Part shown: piece after piece, positions 32,894 to 42,451 of the stretch
How the letters are laid out: every line of letters starts with the position of its first letter
How positions within the stretch are numbered: position 1 is the first letter of the stretch
Translations under genes and position numbers: made by a program
Assembly (NCBI GenBank): GCA_025935235.1
Contig: JAICVT010000001.1
Span: forward strand, 1 to 47,076
Length of the DNA: 47,076 bases
Origin: Ktedonobacterales bacterium
GTDB lineage: Bacteria; Chloroflexota; Ktedonobacteria; Ktedonobacterales; JADMIN01
Direction: 5' to 3'
Notes under the pieces: model-generated
What the model was told of the DNA's origin: nothing
Databases searched by the model: none
Seen by the model: the letters and a program-made list of their open reading frames with translations, nothing else

Positions 32894-35059
32894 TCATTCG
32901 CGGCGGGGTGGCGCTGACGAGCGGCGGCTTGAGCGCGTGTTCGGCGAGACCGCGCTGGTCGGGCTAGAGGAGCGCATCTCGCTCGACGCGCCGCCCTTCG
33001 CCGCGCCACGCGCCCCGGCGCCATTGGCTCCGTGGGCCCGCCCCGCGCGTGGTGGGCCGACGCGCACCGGACGCGACACGCTCTGCGCCAGCCGCGCCAG
33101 CGGCTTGATGGGGTCCAGGCTGAGTGTGTTCTTGCGCACGCGTTTCCGTCGGCCCGTCGCGATCTTGGGCGAGGTCTGGTCGCCAACGCGCTTGGCGGCG
33201 GGCAGCAGCACCGTGAAGGTGGTCCCACGACCGGGAACGCTCTCCACCTTGATCTCGCCGTGGTGCGCCTCGGTGATCCACCTGGCGATGGCCAGCCCCA
33301 GCCCGCTGCCATGCTCATCGCGCTCGCGGGCGCGGTCGGCGCGATAGAAGCGCTCAAAGATGTGCGGCAGATCACTCTCCTGGATGCCGATGCCCGTATC
33401 GCTGACCGTCAGCGTGGCGAACGGCCCAAGCTGCCCAACGGCGATCGTGATGGAGCCATCGCGCGGGGTGTATTTGATGGCATTGTCCAGCAGGATCATC
33501 CCCAACTGGCGCGCCTGCCCCGGATCGGCCATGATGCTGACCGGTGCGATCTCCGTCACCGAGAGATTGATATGCTTGCGCAGCGCCCGCAGGTGCGACT
33601 GGCCCGAGCGGTACAACTCCATCGCCAGCTGATCCATCTCGACGACCTCGCGGCGGCCTGAGAGCTGTTCATCCAGCAGGGTCGCGCGGGCGCCGCGACT
33701 GGCCGAGGCCGCGTCTACCCGCGCCAGCATCAGCAGATCGCTCACCAGCGTCGCCATGCGCTCGGCCTCAACGTAGGCGTCGTCAATGATCTCGGCGCGC
33801 TCTTCCGATGAGAGGCGCGGCGCCTGGCGCAGCAGCTCCAGATTGCCGCGAATGGTGGTCAGCGGGGCGCGCAGCTCGTGTGAGGCGTCGCTGACGAAGC
33901 GGCGCTGGGCGTCGGCCACCTGCTCCAGCGAGGCCAGCATCTCGTTGAACGTGCTGACCAGCTCGCCGACCTCATCTTTCGCCCCGCGATAGCGCACGCG
34001 CGTCCCCAGCCCCGCCGCGCTGGCGTCGCGGGCGATGGCGCTGGCGGCGCGCGTGATGGTGGTGATGGGGCGCAGGCTGCTCTCGGCGATCAGCCAGCCG
34101 CCCAGCAGCGCGCAGAAGATGGCCACCAGATCGCCGATCAGCAGGATGCGTCCCAGCGTGCTGAGCGCGTTGTTGACATCTTCCTCCGACTTCGCCACCA
34201 GCACCACGCCGGCGATCTGGTCGGCGGCGGAGGCCACCGGCCCACCGCTGGGGGTCGGCGTCGGCGTGGCGCTCGCGCCGGGCGAACGCCCGGTATTGCG
34301 CGGCGTAATCTCGATTGGCTGCACGTAGATTGCCAGCAGCGCGCCATCCACCCGCGCCGAGTAGGAGCCAGAGACACCGCGCAGCGCGTCGTTGACCACG
34401 GCATAGTTGATCGGCAGCGAGCGCCCGTTCAGCGAGGGCGCCAGATATTTGAGCCGCCCCCCCGAATCCAGCACCTCGAAGCCCAGATCGAGCCGACCCA
34501 GCACATCCGGCACGGTCAGCGTCAACTGCTTCTGGATGGCCGCATTGGTGGCGGGGTCAGGCGTTGTCGCCGGCGAGGGGACCACAGTAGGCGTCTCGTT
34601 GGCGGTGGCGCCCGCCGTGGCCGTGGCATTGGCGCTGGCGGTCGTATTGGGCTTCGGCGTCGGCTGCGCGGTGGCGCTGGGCGTCGCGGTCGGGACGACG
34701 ACTGTGCTGGTGGGCGCGCTGGATGGCGTGCCAGATGGCAGCACGCTCGATCCGCCATCTGACGAGTATTGCTCGTGTTGCAGCGCTCCGGCGATGGTGA
34801 TGGCGCGCACGCGGATATCGGAGTTCAGATTGGTCTGAATCTGGTTCTCGGCGATGGTGAAGGTCACGGCAGAGAGCAACGTCAGCAGCGCGATCAGCAG
34901 CGTGGCGTACCACAACGTCAGACGTTGGCGGATGGACAGCCGCTCGGCCAGCCAGATGCGCGCCCGCCGGAAGGGTGTCATCGGGCGGCTCGCGCTCGTC
35001 TCCCTCGCGGCGCGGCCAGAAGAGCCGCCAGATGGATCGGGCGGTAGTTCAATCGCCAT
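32894..35059 (-). CDS. EnvZ/BaeS-type sensor histidine kinase of a two-component pair
   Basis: This 721-residue protein starts at ATG 35059, 10 bases after GGAGG. TM1 (about 48-69) is followed by a large extracytoplasmic region with a long Thr/Ser/Pro/Ala linker (PTATPSATAQPTPKPNTTAS). TM2 comes next (about 305-330), then HAMP, a HisKA domain (His in SDASHELRAPLTTIRGNLEL), HATPase_c (DNAIKYTPRDGSI, DTGIGIQESDLPHIFERFYR, GSGLGLAIARWI) and a basic, disordered C-terminal tail of about 90 residues. It lies directly downstream of its response-regulator gene on the same strand. A longer frame to 35146 is unlikely. The signal is unknown; the extensible linker suggests cell-wall or surface sensing. 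Confidence 0.93.
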   Translation of the reverse strand: MAIELPPDPSGGSSGRAARETSASRPMTPFRRARIWLAERLSIRQRLTLWYATLLIALLTLLSAVTFTIAENQIQTNLNSDIRVRAITIAGALQHEQYSSDGGSSVLPSGTPSSAPTSTVVVPTATPSATAQPTPKPNTTASANATATAGATANETPTVVPSPATTPDPATNAAIQKQLTLTVPDVLGRLDLGFEVLDSGGRLKYLAPSLNGRSLPINYAVVNDALRGVSGSYSARVDGALLAIYVQPIEITPRNTGRSPGASATPTPTPSGGPVASAADQIAGVVLVAKSEEDVNNALSTLGRILLIGDLVAIFCALLGGWLIAESSLRPITTITRAASAIARDASAAGLGTRVRYRGAKDEVGELVSTFNEMLASLEQVADAQRRFVSDASHELRAPLTTIRGNLELLRQAPRLSSEERAEIIDDAYVEAERMATLVSDLLMLARVDAASASRGARATLLDEQLSGRREVVEMDQLAMELYRSGQSHLRALRKHINLSVTEIAPVSIMADPGQARQLGMILLDNAIKYTPRDGSITIAVGQLGPFATLTVSDTGIGIQESDLPHIFERFYRADRARERDEHGSGLGLAIARWITEAHHGEIKVESVPGRGTTFTVLLPAAKRVGDQTSPKIATGRRKRVRKNTLSLDPIKPLARLAQSVSRPVRVGPPRAGRAHGANGAGARGAAKGGASSEMRSSSPTSAVSPNTRSSRRSSAPPRRE

Positions 35060-35154
35060 CTCGTCTCGTCCTCCGCAGCGTCCGTCTGTCTCATCCGCGT
35101 GGTATACGCAGCGCGCCATCCTTCGTGCGGCGCACGCTCTGCTCACCCCGCTCG

Positions 35155-35853
35155 CTAGCTCTTCGGGTCACTCTCGCTCTTCTCGCGCAGCGCATATCCT
35201 GCCCCGCGCACCGTGTGCAACAGGCGCGGCTCGCCTGCGGCCTCCAGCTTGGAGCGCAGATAGCCGACATAGACCTCCAGCACGTTCGACGCGCCGCCAA
35301 AGTCATAGCCCCAGACGCGCTCCATGATGATGTCGCGCGTGAGCACCTGGCGCGGGCGCCGCATGAAGAGCTGGAGCAATTCGTATTCCGTCGTCGAAAG
35401 CTCGATCTCACGCTGGCCGCGATGCGCGACGCGCGTGCCGGTATCCAGCTCCAGATCGTTGAAGCGCAGCACCTCGGTCTGCTCAGGATTGCGCCGCCGC
35501 AGCAGCGCCCGCACCCGCGCTTGCAACTCATCCAGCTGGGCTGGCTTGACCAGATAGTCGTCGGCGCCCGTGTCCAGCCCCTTAACGCGGTCAGTCACGG
35601 CGTCGCGGGCCGTCACCATCAGGATCGGCGTCTGGTCGCCAGACTGGCGCAGGCGCGAGCAGATCTCGAAGCCCGTCATGCCGGGCAGCATCAGATCCAG
35701 GATATAGAGGTCAGGCGGGCGCTCTAGCGCCTTCTGCAGCGCCTCCGGCCCGGTGTGCGCCACATCCACGCTGTACCCCTCATAGGCCAGCGCGCGACGC
35801 CAGGTCTCGGTGATGCGCCGGTCGTCGTCCACGACTAATATATGCGCTTTCAT
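35155..35853 (-). CDS. OmpR-family response regulator
   Basis: This regulator of about 232 residues has a receiver domain at HILVVDDDRRITETWRRALA with phospho-acceptor Asp in LYILDLMLPGMTGFEICSRL, conserved Thr in ILMVTARDAVTDRVKGLDTG and Lys in DDYLVKPAQLDEL. The C-terminal winged-helix domain is LELDTGTRVAHRGQREIELS ... RQVLTRDIIMERVWGYDFGG. Its gene is cotranscribed with the sensor kinase gene that follows (about 96 bp to the kinase start). ATG 35853 begins exactly at the receiver domain; the upstream in-frame ATG (35892) adds a non-conserved 13 residues. Confidence 0.94.
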   Translation of the reverse strand: MKAHILVVDDDRRITETWRRALAYEGYSVDVAHTGPEALQKALERPPDLYILDLMLPGMTGFEICSRLRQSGDQTPILMVTARDAVTDRVKGLDTGADDYLVKPAQLDELQARVRALLRRRNPEQTEVLRFNDLELDTGTRVAHRGQREIELSTTEYELLQLFMRRPRQVLTRDIIMERVWGYDFGGASNVLEVYVGYLRSKLEAAGEPRLLHTVRGAGYALREKSESDPKS

Positions 35854-36028
35854 AGAATTTCCGCCGTCCTTTCGCGCGTGGATCTCCTCCATTGTACGCC
35901 ACGCGGCGCTACGCCCGGCGCCAAAGACGCGGTAAGTACTCTTATGTACAATTCAGGTGTGACTCACGTGCGTCTCATGCCGCCATGCGAGACTGATACC
36001 TGCACAACACGACACGAAGGAGGGACGC

Positions 36029-37792
36029 ATGACCTGGAGGCCCAGTCAGGGAAGCCGCGATCGCATGCCAGCCGTACAGCCAGCGCTCGACCTGCGCAAA
36101 GGGCTGACGGATCGTCCTCAAGGAAGAGATGGACGCCAGGAGGCTGGTCAAGGAGCCAGGCAGGGAGTCGAACGCCAACGCATCATCCTCGTCAGCAACC
36201 GTGGGCCTGTCAGCTTCAGCGTTGATCCGAAGACTGGCCGCTTTCATAGTGAGCCCGGCGCGGGTGGCGTGGTGAGTGGCCTGCTCAGCGCCACCCGCCA
36301 GCGATCCGTGACGTGGATCGCCGTGGCCATGAGCGACGCCGATCGCGCCATCGCGCGGGCGCATGCGGGTGGCGAGGGCCACGTCGTGCGCGACTTCCCC
36401 AATATCGCGCTGCGTCTGGTAGATACCGACGAGAACGTGTATCGCCGCTACTATGACGGCGTGAGCAACAAGGCGCTGTGGTTCATCCAGCACTATCTCT
36501 TGCAGCCAACACGCCATCCGCTCAGCGCCCAGACGACCCGCGACTGGGAAGAGGGCTACCGGGTGGTCAATGAGGCGGTGGCGCAGACCGTGATTGACGA
36601 CCTGGAGGCCACTGGCCTCGAGACGCCGGTGATGTTCCAGGACTACCACCTCTATCTGGCGCCGGGCATCGTGCGCGAGCGCCTGCCGTGGGCGCGGCTG
36701 ACCCACTTCGTCCACATCCCCTGGCCTGATGCGCGCTACTGGGAGCTGGCGCCCGAGGTGATGGCGAAGGGCGTCTTCGCCGGGCTGGCCGCCAACGACG
36801 TGATCGGCTTCCAGACCGAGCGCGATGCGCGCAATTTCCTCGATGGCGCGCAGCGCTTTGTGTCAGATGTCACGCGGATCGAGGCCGCGCCCGGTGAGGT
36901 GGGTGCGCTGCTGGTGGATGGCCGCCGCGTCAGCGCGCGCGCCTATCCGATCGCTGTCGCGCCGACCGAGGTCTATGCGCAGGCCAACGCCGAGCCAGAT
37001 GACGAGACGAAGCGGCTGCTGGCCCAGGCGCGACCCACTCCCGACCACAAGCTGATCTTGCGCGTGGATCGCGTCGAGCCGACCAAGAATATCGTGGCGG
37101 GCTTCCGCGCCTACGAGCGCATGCTGCAATGTAATAAGCGCCTGCGCGGGCATGTGACCTTCCTGGCGCTGCTAGTACCCTCGCGCGAGGGGCTGGCCGA
37201 GTATCGCGCGGTGATGCGCCAGACCCAGCAGGCCATTGAGCGCATCAACCGGCGCTATGGGACGGCGACCTGGCAGCCGATCATCGCCGTCTTTGGCAAC
37301 GACCGCGCGCGGGCGCTGGCCTGCATGCGCCAGTATGATGCGCTGCTGGTCAACCCGCTGCTGGACGGCATGAATCTGGTGGTGAAGGAAGGCGGGCTGG
37401 TCAACGAGCGCGCTGGGGTGACGGTGCTCTCGCGTACGGCGGGCGCCTATGAGCAGCTCGGCCCCTATGTGCTGGGTGTGCCGCCGACCGACATCGAGGC
37501 GATGAGCGAGAAGCTGCTGGAAGCGCTGACCATGCCGTCGCGCCAGCGCCACGAGCGAGCCACAGCCATGCTGCATCTGCTGCTGAAGGAGAGCGCGGCG
37601 ACCTGGCTCCAGGCGCAGTTACGCGATCTGCGCCAGCAGACGGCTCGCCCGCGGATGGTCTACCGCGCCGATACCGCGACCCAGCGCCTGGCGCGCTTCC
37701 CAGACGCCGACGCGCTGGCCCGCGAGACGCTGATGGCCGCGCGCCACGCGCTGACGCCGACCGCGCCGGCTAGCTCCGAGATTCACGCCTGA
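36029..37792 (+). CDS. otsA: trehalose-6-phosphate synthase (GT20)
   Basis: This 587-residue enzyme transfers glucose from a nucleotide sugar to glucose-6-phosphate, making trehalose-6-phosphate. The GT20 block begins near residue 51 with RIILVSNRGPVSFSVD, then GAGGVVSGL. Then come FQDYHLYLAPGIVRERLPWA, THFVHIPWPDARYWEL, VIGFQTERDARNFL, ILRVDRVEPTKNIVAGFRAY and NPLLDGMNLVVKEGG. The N-terminal 50 residues are extra and low complexity. A strong AAGGAGGGA precedes the ATG. No trehalose-6-phosphate phosphatase gene (otsB) is nearby. The divergent two-component pair shares the upstream region (35893-36028), but no direct link is shown. Confidence 0.92.
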   Translation: MTWRPSQGSRDRMPAVQPALDLRKGLTDRPQGRDGRQEAGQGARQGVERQRIILVSNRGPVSFSVDPKTGRFHSEPGAGGVVSGLLSATRQRSVTWIAVAMSDADRAIARAHAGGEGHVVRDFPNIALRLVDTDENVYRRYYDGVSNKALWFIQHYLLQPTRHPLSAQTTRDWEEGYRVVNEAVAQTVIDDLEATGLETPVMFQDYHLYLAPGIVRERLPWARLTHFVHIPWPDARYWELAPEVMAKGVFAGLAANDVIGFQTERDARNFLDGAQRFVSDVTRIEAAPGEVGALLVDGRRVSARAYPIAVAPTEVYAQANAEPDDETKRLLAQARPTPDHKLILRVDRVEPTKNIVAGFRAYERMLQCNKRLRGHVTFLALLVPSREGLAEYRAVMRQTQQAIERINRRYGTATWQPIIAVFGNDRARALACMRQYDALLVNPLLDGMNLVVKEGGLVNERAGVTVLSRTAGAYEQLGPYVLGVPPTDIEAMSEKLLEALTMPSRQRHERATAMLHLLLKESAATWLQAQLRDLRQQTARPRMVYRADTATQRLARFPDADALARETLMAARHALTPTAPASSEIHA

Positions 37793-37836
37793 GCGCGGCG
37801 CCAATCAGAAGTGAGATGTGATCTGGCCCCGGTGTT

Positions 37837-37860
37837 GGCTCCTCTGTTCTGAGGGGAGCC
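37837..37860 (+). terminator. hairpin downstream of otsA
   Basis: GGCTCCTC (37837-37844) pairs with GAGG(G)GAGCC (37851-37860), flanked by further complementary TGGCCC/GGGCCA. No T-tract follows. It lies between convergent otsA and the NB-ARC regulator gene. Confidence 0.5.
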
Positions 37861-37962
37861 GCGCCAGGGCCAAACTCATTGTTGGCGCGGCGTTTGCTGG
37901 CGGTTGAAATCGCGCCTGGGAGGCCCGCGGGCCGCGAAGCTCGGCTCCGCCTGCCGCCTGGG

Positions 37963-40653
37963 CTACGCGCCTTCCTGCTCCGCAGCCTCCTCGGCGCGTC
38001 GCACGTCTATCGCTGGCTGCGGGATGTACGACAGGAGGCGCGTATAGTCAGCCTGAGAGGCGGGCGGGAGTGCGACCTGGCTGCCAGACCCGCCAGACCC
38101 GCCGCGCGTGCGGTTGAGGCGTTCGCGCACCGCGCTGAGCGTTTGCCCGGCGAGCGATCGCTGCCCAGACTCCCAGGCGACGCTGGCCAATATCACCAGG
38201 CTCTCCAGTGCCTGCGGGATCTGATTCTGCGCCTCACAGCGGTCGGCGCTGGCGCGCAGATACGCTTCGGCCTGGGGCATGTCGCCCAGGCGCGCAGCGG
38301 TTCGTCCGAGATGCTGGAGCGTCTGCGCCTCGCCCGCCACATCCTCCATGCGCTGGTAGAGATCCAGGCTGGCGGTGAAACGCTCCATCGCCTGCGCGAA
38401 GTCTTGCTGGGCCGAGGCCAGCTCGCCCAGACTGCTCTGAGCGACCGCGGTTCCCTGCCGATCCTCCAGATCCTCAAAAATCTGGAGGCTTTCCTCCAGC
38501 GTGTGCCGCGCGGCGGTCAGACCGCCCCGCAGCCGTTGGAGTTCGCCGAGATTGATCAGGCTGACGGCGACGCCGCGGCGGTCGCCGACCTGGCGCTTCA
38601 ACCTTAAACTCTCCTCGATCAGCGGCAGCGCGCGGTCGAGATCGCCGCACTCGATCAGCAGCGCGCTGAGATTGTTGAGAGCCACCAGCGCGCCGCGCGT
38701 ATCGCCCAGGTCACGCAAGATCGCCAGACCATCGGAGTACAGCTGGCCGGCCTGCGCCTGGTCGCCGCGAAACTTAGCCACATTGCCCAGCGTCAGCAGC
38801 GCTCTGGCCTGTTTGGCGGGCTGGTCGGTTTTCGCCAGGAAGGCGCGCCCGAACTGCTCGGCGCGTGCGTAGTCGTGGCGCCCGGCGGCCAGGATCGTCG
38901 CGCAATAAAGCGCGCGGGCGAGACTCTCATCGCGCACGCCCGACCCGCCGGACCCCGTAGACGCTGGAGCGTCCGCCAACGCCAGCATGCCCTCGACCCA
39001 CTCACGCCCCTCGATTCCGTAGCCGCGCGTCTCCCAGAACCACCAGAGCGCGCCCGCGAGCCGCAAGCCCAGATCGAGGTCGTGATGCTCGCGTGTCCAG
39101 CGCAGCGCCGCGCGGATGTTGTCATACTCATCCGCCAATCGCATCAGGCTCTGTCGCTGTTGCGCGCCGGTCAGCTCTTGCTCCAGGCGCTCTACGAGGT
39201 CGGTGAAATACGCGGCGTGACGCTGGGCGAGCGAGGCGCTCTCCTTGCGTTCATCCAGCAACGTTCGCGCATGGGCGGCGATCACGGTGTGCATGCTGAA
39301 GCGCGCCGAGTCATCGCTGGATGGCGCGGCGAACATCAGGCTGTGATCAACGAGCTGGGTCAACGCGACCAGACTCGCGTCCTCGTCGCTCTGATTGTTC
39401 TGGTCAAGTGAATTGGAGAGCGCAGGTGGCGTCGGCCCACAGATCGCCTCCGCCGCTTCAACCGACCAGCTTCCCGCAAAGACGCCAAGGCGCCGAAACA
39501 GAACCTGCGCGCGTCCATCCAGCAGGTGATAGCTCCAGGACACCGCGTCGCGCATCGAGCGTTGGCGCGCGCTGCCAGCCTGAGCGCCAGCCTCTGTGCG
39601 GCGCGTGAGGAGTGAGAGCAGTCCACGTCCGCTGGCTGATGAGAGCTGGAGCAGCATCTCGCGCGGCGCCAGGCGATCAGACCAGGCGGCGGCCAGCTCG
39701 ATGGCCAGCGGGATGCCGCCCAGGCGGGCGCAGATCCTGGTGATGGCGCGCACGGCGGCGGGCGTGACGGCAAATCCCGGCTGCGCGCTCCTCGCGCGCT
39801 CCACGAAGAGCGTCAGCGCTGGGGCGCTCAGCGCCAGATCAGCGGAGATGGCGCGGCGCGGATCGGGCATGGCGAGCGGCGGCAGCGCGACAACACGCTC
39901 ACCAGCAATCTCGACCGGATGGCGACTCGTAACGAGCAGACGCGCGTGCGGGCAGCGTTCGAGGAGCTGGCTCAACAGCGAGCGCGCCTCCAGGAGATGC
40001 TCGAAGGTGTCGAGGACGAGCAGCAGACGCCTGTCCGTCAGCTCCGCGCAGAGCGTCTCGCTCAGCGATTGGCCTGCGCGTTCGCGGACGCCGAGCGCAT
40101 GCGCCAACGCCGACGGAACATACGCGGCGTGGGCCACCGGGGCCAAATCAACGACCGCCACATCCGCAGCCAACGCAGGCGGCAGGGATCCGATCACCTC
40201 CAACGCCAGGCGCGTCTTGCCAATCCCGGCTGGGCCAGTCAGTGTGACCATGCGATCATGGTCCTCGGCGAGCGCGGCTCGCACGGCCTTCAGTTCACTC
40301 GCGCGGCCAATCAGCGGCGGCGGCACAGCGAACTCGTCGCCAGCGGGCGGCTCGCCTGTCATCGGCTCGCCTGTCATCGGCGCCGCTGCCGCGTGAGCCA
40401 GAGAGGTCACATGGGCGCCGCCAGTGAAGCGCGCGGGGCGCAGCAGCGCCTCCTCATCCGCGGTCAGCTCCAGCGCCGCGCTCAGCAGGCGCAGGGTATC
40501 GCGGCGCGGGTAGCGGCTGATACCGCGCTCAATGTCGCTGATCGTGCGGATGCTTACGCCAGAGTGTTCAGCCAGTTCCTCCTGCGTCAGGCCGTGCGCC
40601 GTCCGCAACTGCTGGAGCGCCAGCGCCAGCGTTGGCGGTTCTGGATGGGCCAT
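37963..40653 (-). CDS. XRE-NB-ARC-TPR regulator (STAND ATPase)
   Basis: This 896-residue protein has an HTH_XRE domain (about 10-68, LQQLRTAHGLTQEELAEHSG, SIRTISDIERGISRYP), a STAND/NB-ARC ATPase (about 110-420; Walker A VTLTGPAGIGKTRLALEV, Walker B LLLVLDTFEHLL), and a long TPR array to the C-terminus (about 560-870; e.g. GVAVSLINLGELQRLRGGL). It lacks the C-terminal LuxR HTH of the homologous regulator at 14789-17545, so it is a different architecture. A short linker contains a repeated MTGEPMTGEPP. ATG 40653 is preceded by GGGAGG; the upstream TTG is not needed. Its target is unknown. Confidence 0.9.
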   Translation of the reverse strand: MAHPEPPTLALALQQLRTAHGLTQEELAEHSGVSIRTISDIERGISRYPRRDTLRLLSAALELTADEEALLRPARFTGGAHVTSLAHAAAAPMTGEPMTGEPPAGDEFAVPPPLIGRASELKAVRAALAEDHDRMVTLTGPAGIGKTRLALEVIGSLPPALAADVAVVDLAPVAHAAYVPSALAHALGVRERAGQSLSETLCAELTDRRLLLVLDTFEHLLEARSLLSQLLERCPHARLLVTSRHPVEIAGERVVALPPLAMPDPRRAISADLALSAPALTLFVERARSAQPGFAVTPAAVRAITRICARLGGIPLAIELAAAWSDRLAPREMLLQLSSASGRGLLSLLTRRTEAGAQAGSARQRSMRDAVSWSYHLLDGRAQVLFRRLGVFAGSWSVEAAEAICGPTPPALSNSLDQNNQSDEDASLVALTQLVDHSLMFAAPSSDDSARFSMHTVIAAHARTLLDERKESASLAQRHAAYFTDLVERLEQELTGAQQRQSLMRLADEYDNIRAALRWTREHHDLDLGLRLAGALWWFWETRGYGIEGREWVEGMLALADAPASTGSGGSGVRDESLARALYCATILAAGRHDYARAEQFGRAFLAKTDQPAKQARALLTLGNVAKFRGDQAQAGQLYSDGLAILRDLGDTRGALVALNNLSALLIECGDLDRALPLIEESLRLKRQVGDRRGVAVSLINLGELQRLRGGLTAARHTLEESLQIFEDLEDRQGTAVAQSSLGELASAQQDFAQAMERFTASLDLYQRMEDVAGEAQTLQHLGRTAARLGDMPQAEAYLRASADRCEAQNQIPQALESLVILASVAWESGQRSLAGQTLSAVRERLNRTRGGSGGSGSQVALPPASQADYTRLLSYIPQPAIDVRRAEEAAEQEGA

Positions 40654-40670
40654 GAGCAACCTCCCTGCGC

Positions 40671-40710
40671 CTGCCCGATTCTGCCCGACTGTGCCCGATT
40701 CTGCCGGTGA
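40671..40710. repeat. decamer tandem repeats in the NB-ARC regulator leader
   Basis: CTGCCCGATT, CTGCCCGACT, GTGCCCGATT and CTGCCGGTGA stand in one 10-bp register just upstream of the regulator start, on the transcribed strand's leader. Confidence 0.6.
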
Positions 40711-40929
40711 TTCCGTGGTTTTGCCACTAGCGTCGAATCGCGCCTCACGGTAGGCTTACGCTTGAAGCGCTTGATACGCTGATTGCCCTCACAGACAGGC
40801 GTGCGGCGGATGCGCGATTGGCGTCGCATCCGCACAGCAGTGTAGCACAGCCTGTCTGGCGGTATCGTATACGCTTCGCGCCTGTCGTTCGCGGCTCCGG
40901 TCGCTCCGAAACACAAGGGGGAGAGGAAG

Positions 40930-41610
40930 ATGGCTAGACAGAAGCGGTCATCGTGTCAGAGCGTAGCGATCTCTCGGCTGGGGATCAGCGTGTTGCTGGT
41001 CAGCGTGCTGGCGCTGGCCGCGTGCGCGAGTGGCGGAGCATCCAGCGGCGCTGGTGGCGCTGGTGGCTCCTCGTCTACTGGCAGCTCGCCGACGGCGACG
41101 GCGCCTGGGCCGACACCGACGATCGCACTCCAGCAGATCACAGTCGCCTATTGCTCAAAGCTCCTGCCGCTGGCGACGGCCAACCAGATCATCCCGGCGT
41201 CCAGTCCGGCGACCACAATCACGCAAGGCAACCCCAACCCCGCTCTGAGCGGCGCGTGCAATTATGTCGTGCCGCCCTCGCAGGCGCTGTTGGTCGTCTA
41301 CTTCATCCCCTATCATGGACCCGACCCAATCCCGCAGAGTGACATTCAATCCGAGCTGTCAAAGGCCGCTGGAAACGACGTGACGGTCACGGCGCTCAAC
41401 ATGGTCTCCGGAATCGGCGACCAGGCGGCATATGTGGAGGCGACCGCCAACGGTAATGGCGGCTCGGTCACTATCCATATCTTCTATGTGCTTGAAGGCC
41501 CGTTCATCTTCGACTGCTTCACGGAGAGCTACCTTTCGCCCGTGATGGCGAACCAGAGCCAGCTCCGGCAGTGCGCGACGACGGTGGATGCCAACCTGCG
41601 CACGTCATAG
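40930..41610 (+). CDS. lipoprotein, DUF3558-like
   Basis: This 226-residue protein has a lipoprotein signal: basic N-terminus, hydrophobic core ISVLLVSVLALAACASGG, and lipobox LAAC (Cys about 34). A Ser/Gly/Thr/Pro linker follows. The mature domain (YCSKLLPLATANQIIPASSP, ALSGACNYVVPPSQALLVVY, and a C-terminal CF...CATTVDANL) has paired cysteines and resembles the DUF3558-type lipoproteins of Actinobacteria. GGGGGAGAGG precedes the ATG. Substrate or partner unknown. The gene is convergent with the selenoprotein gene. Confidence 0.8.
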   Translation: MARQKRSSCQSVAISRLGISVLLVSVLALAACASGGASSGAGGAGGSSSTGSSPTATAPGPTPTIALQQITVAYCSKLLPLATANQIIPASSPATTITQGNPNPALSGACNYVVPPSQALLVVYFIPYHGPDPIPQSDIQSELSKAAGNDVTVTALNMVSGIGDQAAYVEATANGNGGSVTIHIFYVLEGPFIFDCFTESYLSPVMANQSQLRQCATTVDANLRTS

Positions 41611-41638
41611 CGTCCGCGCGCCTGATCCGCGGTTGGCA

Positions 41639-42364
41639 TCACTCGCGGATAATCTCGCCATTGTTGAGGATGGATGGGTCGGGGGTGTAGGTGGGGTACT
41701 CGATCTCCCAGATGTGGCCCGGCTCCTCGCGCGCCTCCCAGCGGCGCAGCGCATCCATCAGCACGGCGCGCTGGATGTCAGGCCGGTTCGGCAGGCCCAG
41801 CGGATCGCCCAGCGTGAAGCCGACCGGATGAATCGCGCGTGGCGGTCCCATCTCCGCTGAGGCCTTGGGCAGCAGGGTGATGAGGACGGTGGGCAGGCCC
41901 AGCATCTCGATCTCGCGTTGAATCGCCACGACCGTGCGATGGCAAAGCGGTCAGCCAGCGGTCAGCAGCACAGCGTCGGCGCGCGAGCGCTCGATCAGCT
42001 TCGCCATCTCGGGCGCGGCGCGCTCGTAGAGGTCGCGGATCTTCTGGGTGTAGCCCATGAAGCCGAGATGCTTGTCACCCACACCGCCGATCACGCCCTC
42101 GGCCGCCAACTCGCGCAGGCGATCAATTGGGAAGACGCAGTTGATGTCCTGGTCGGCGTGGCGGTGGTCATAGTGCTCGTGCGTCACCATCAGGTGGTCG
42201 CTGGCCACATCGCCAGGGATCAGCCGCCACGAGTTGTCGCCCGCCAGATCAAACGGCTCCTGCTCGCGCAGGTGCACGCCCGCCGTCGTGACCAGCGCGA
42301 AAGTCGTCTCAGCCAGCTCGCGTCGTCGCGGGGTATAGGGGATGCAGCGGCGCGACATCGGCAT
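41639..42364 (-). CDS. GrdB-like glycine/sarcosine/betaine reductase-family selenoprotein with in-frame TGA (Sec)
   Basis: This 241-codon gene has TGA as codon 138. The upstream part begins IPYTPRRRELAETTFALVTT and contains IPGDVASDHLMVTHEHYDHR, FPIDRLRELAAEGVIGGVGD and ADAVLLTAG just before the TGA. The downstream part reads PLCHRTVVAIQREIEMLGLP, then PPRAIHPVGFTLGDPLGLPN and the C-terminal EEPGHIWEIE. All of this matches the family annotated as glycine/sarcosine/betaine reductase selenoprotein B-like proteins, whose active site is (Sec/Cys/Ser)-P-L-C-H. Reading the TGA as Sec gives U-P-L-C, a UxxC redox motif. The second half has no ribosome site of its own. A GGTC-loop hairpin follows the TGA (see the SECIS entry). 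It probably catalyses or assists a thiol/selenol redox reaction; the true substrate is unknown. It lies next to a peroxiredoxin gene. Confidence 0.85.
41922..41953 (-). promoter_or_regulatory. TGA codon plus candidate bacterial SECIS hairpin
   Basis: On the minus strand the TGA (41953-41951) is followed by 10 bases and then ATCGCAC-GGTC-GTGGCGAT. This hairpin has a 7-bp stem with one bulged G and loop GGTC (41933-41930). The loop begins 17 bases after the TGA. In the E. coli formate dehydrogenase H SECIS the GGUC loop begins at a similar distance (about 18 bases) with a bulged base in the stem, as remembered from the literature. The hairpin is within the coding sequence, as bacterial SECIS elements are. 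Confidence 0.7.
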
Positions 42365-42451
42365 AGCGACAGCCTCGATTCTGGCATAGAGTGGCGCGGC
42401 GGCGGTTGATGATGAGCGTATGGATTAGGCAATCGTGTGGCGCCGTAGGAG

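Noticed and set aside
41639..41929. Separate 96-residue gene starting at GTG 41929
   Set aside because: No ribosome site precedes it, and it is the exact in-register continuation of the upstream frame past a TGA, so it is the second half of the selenoprotein.
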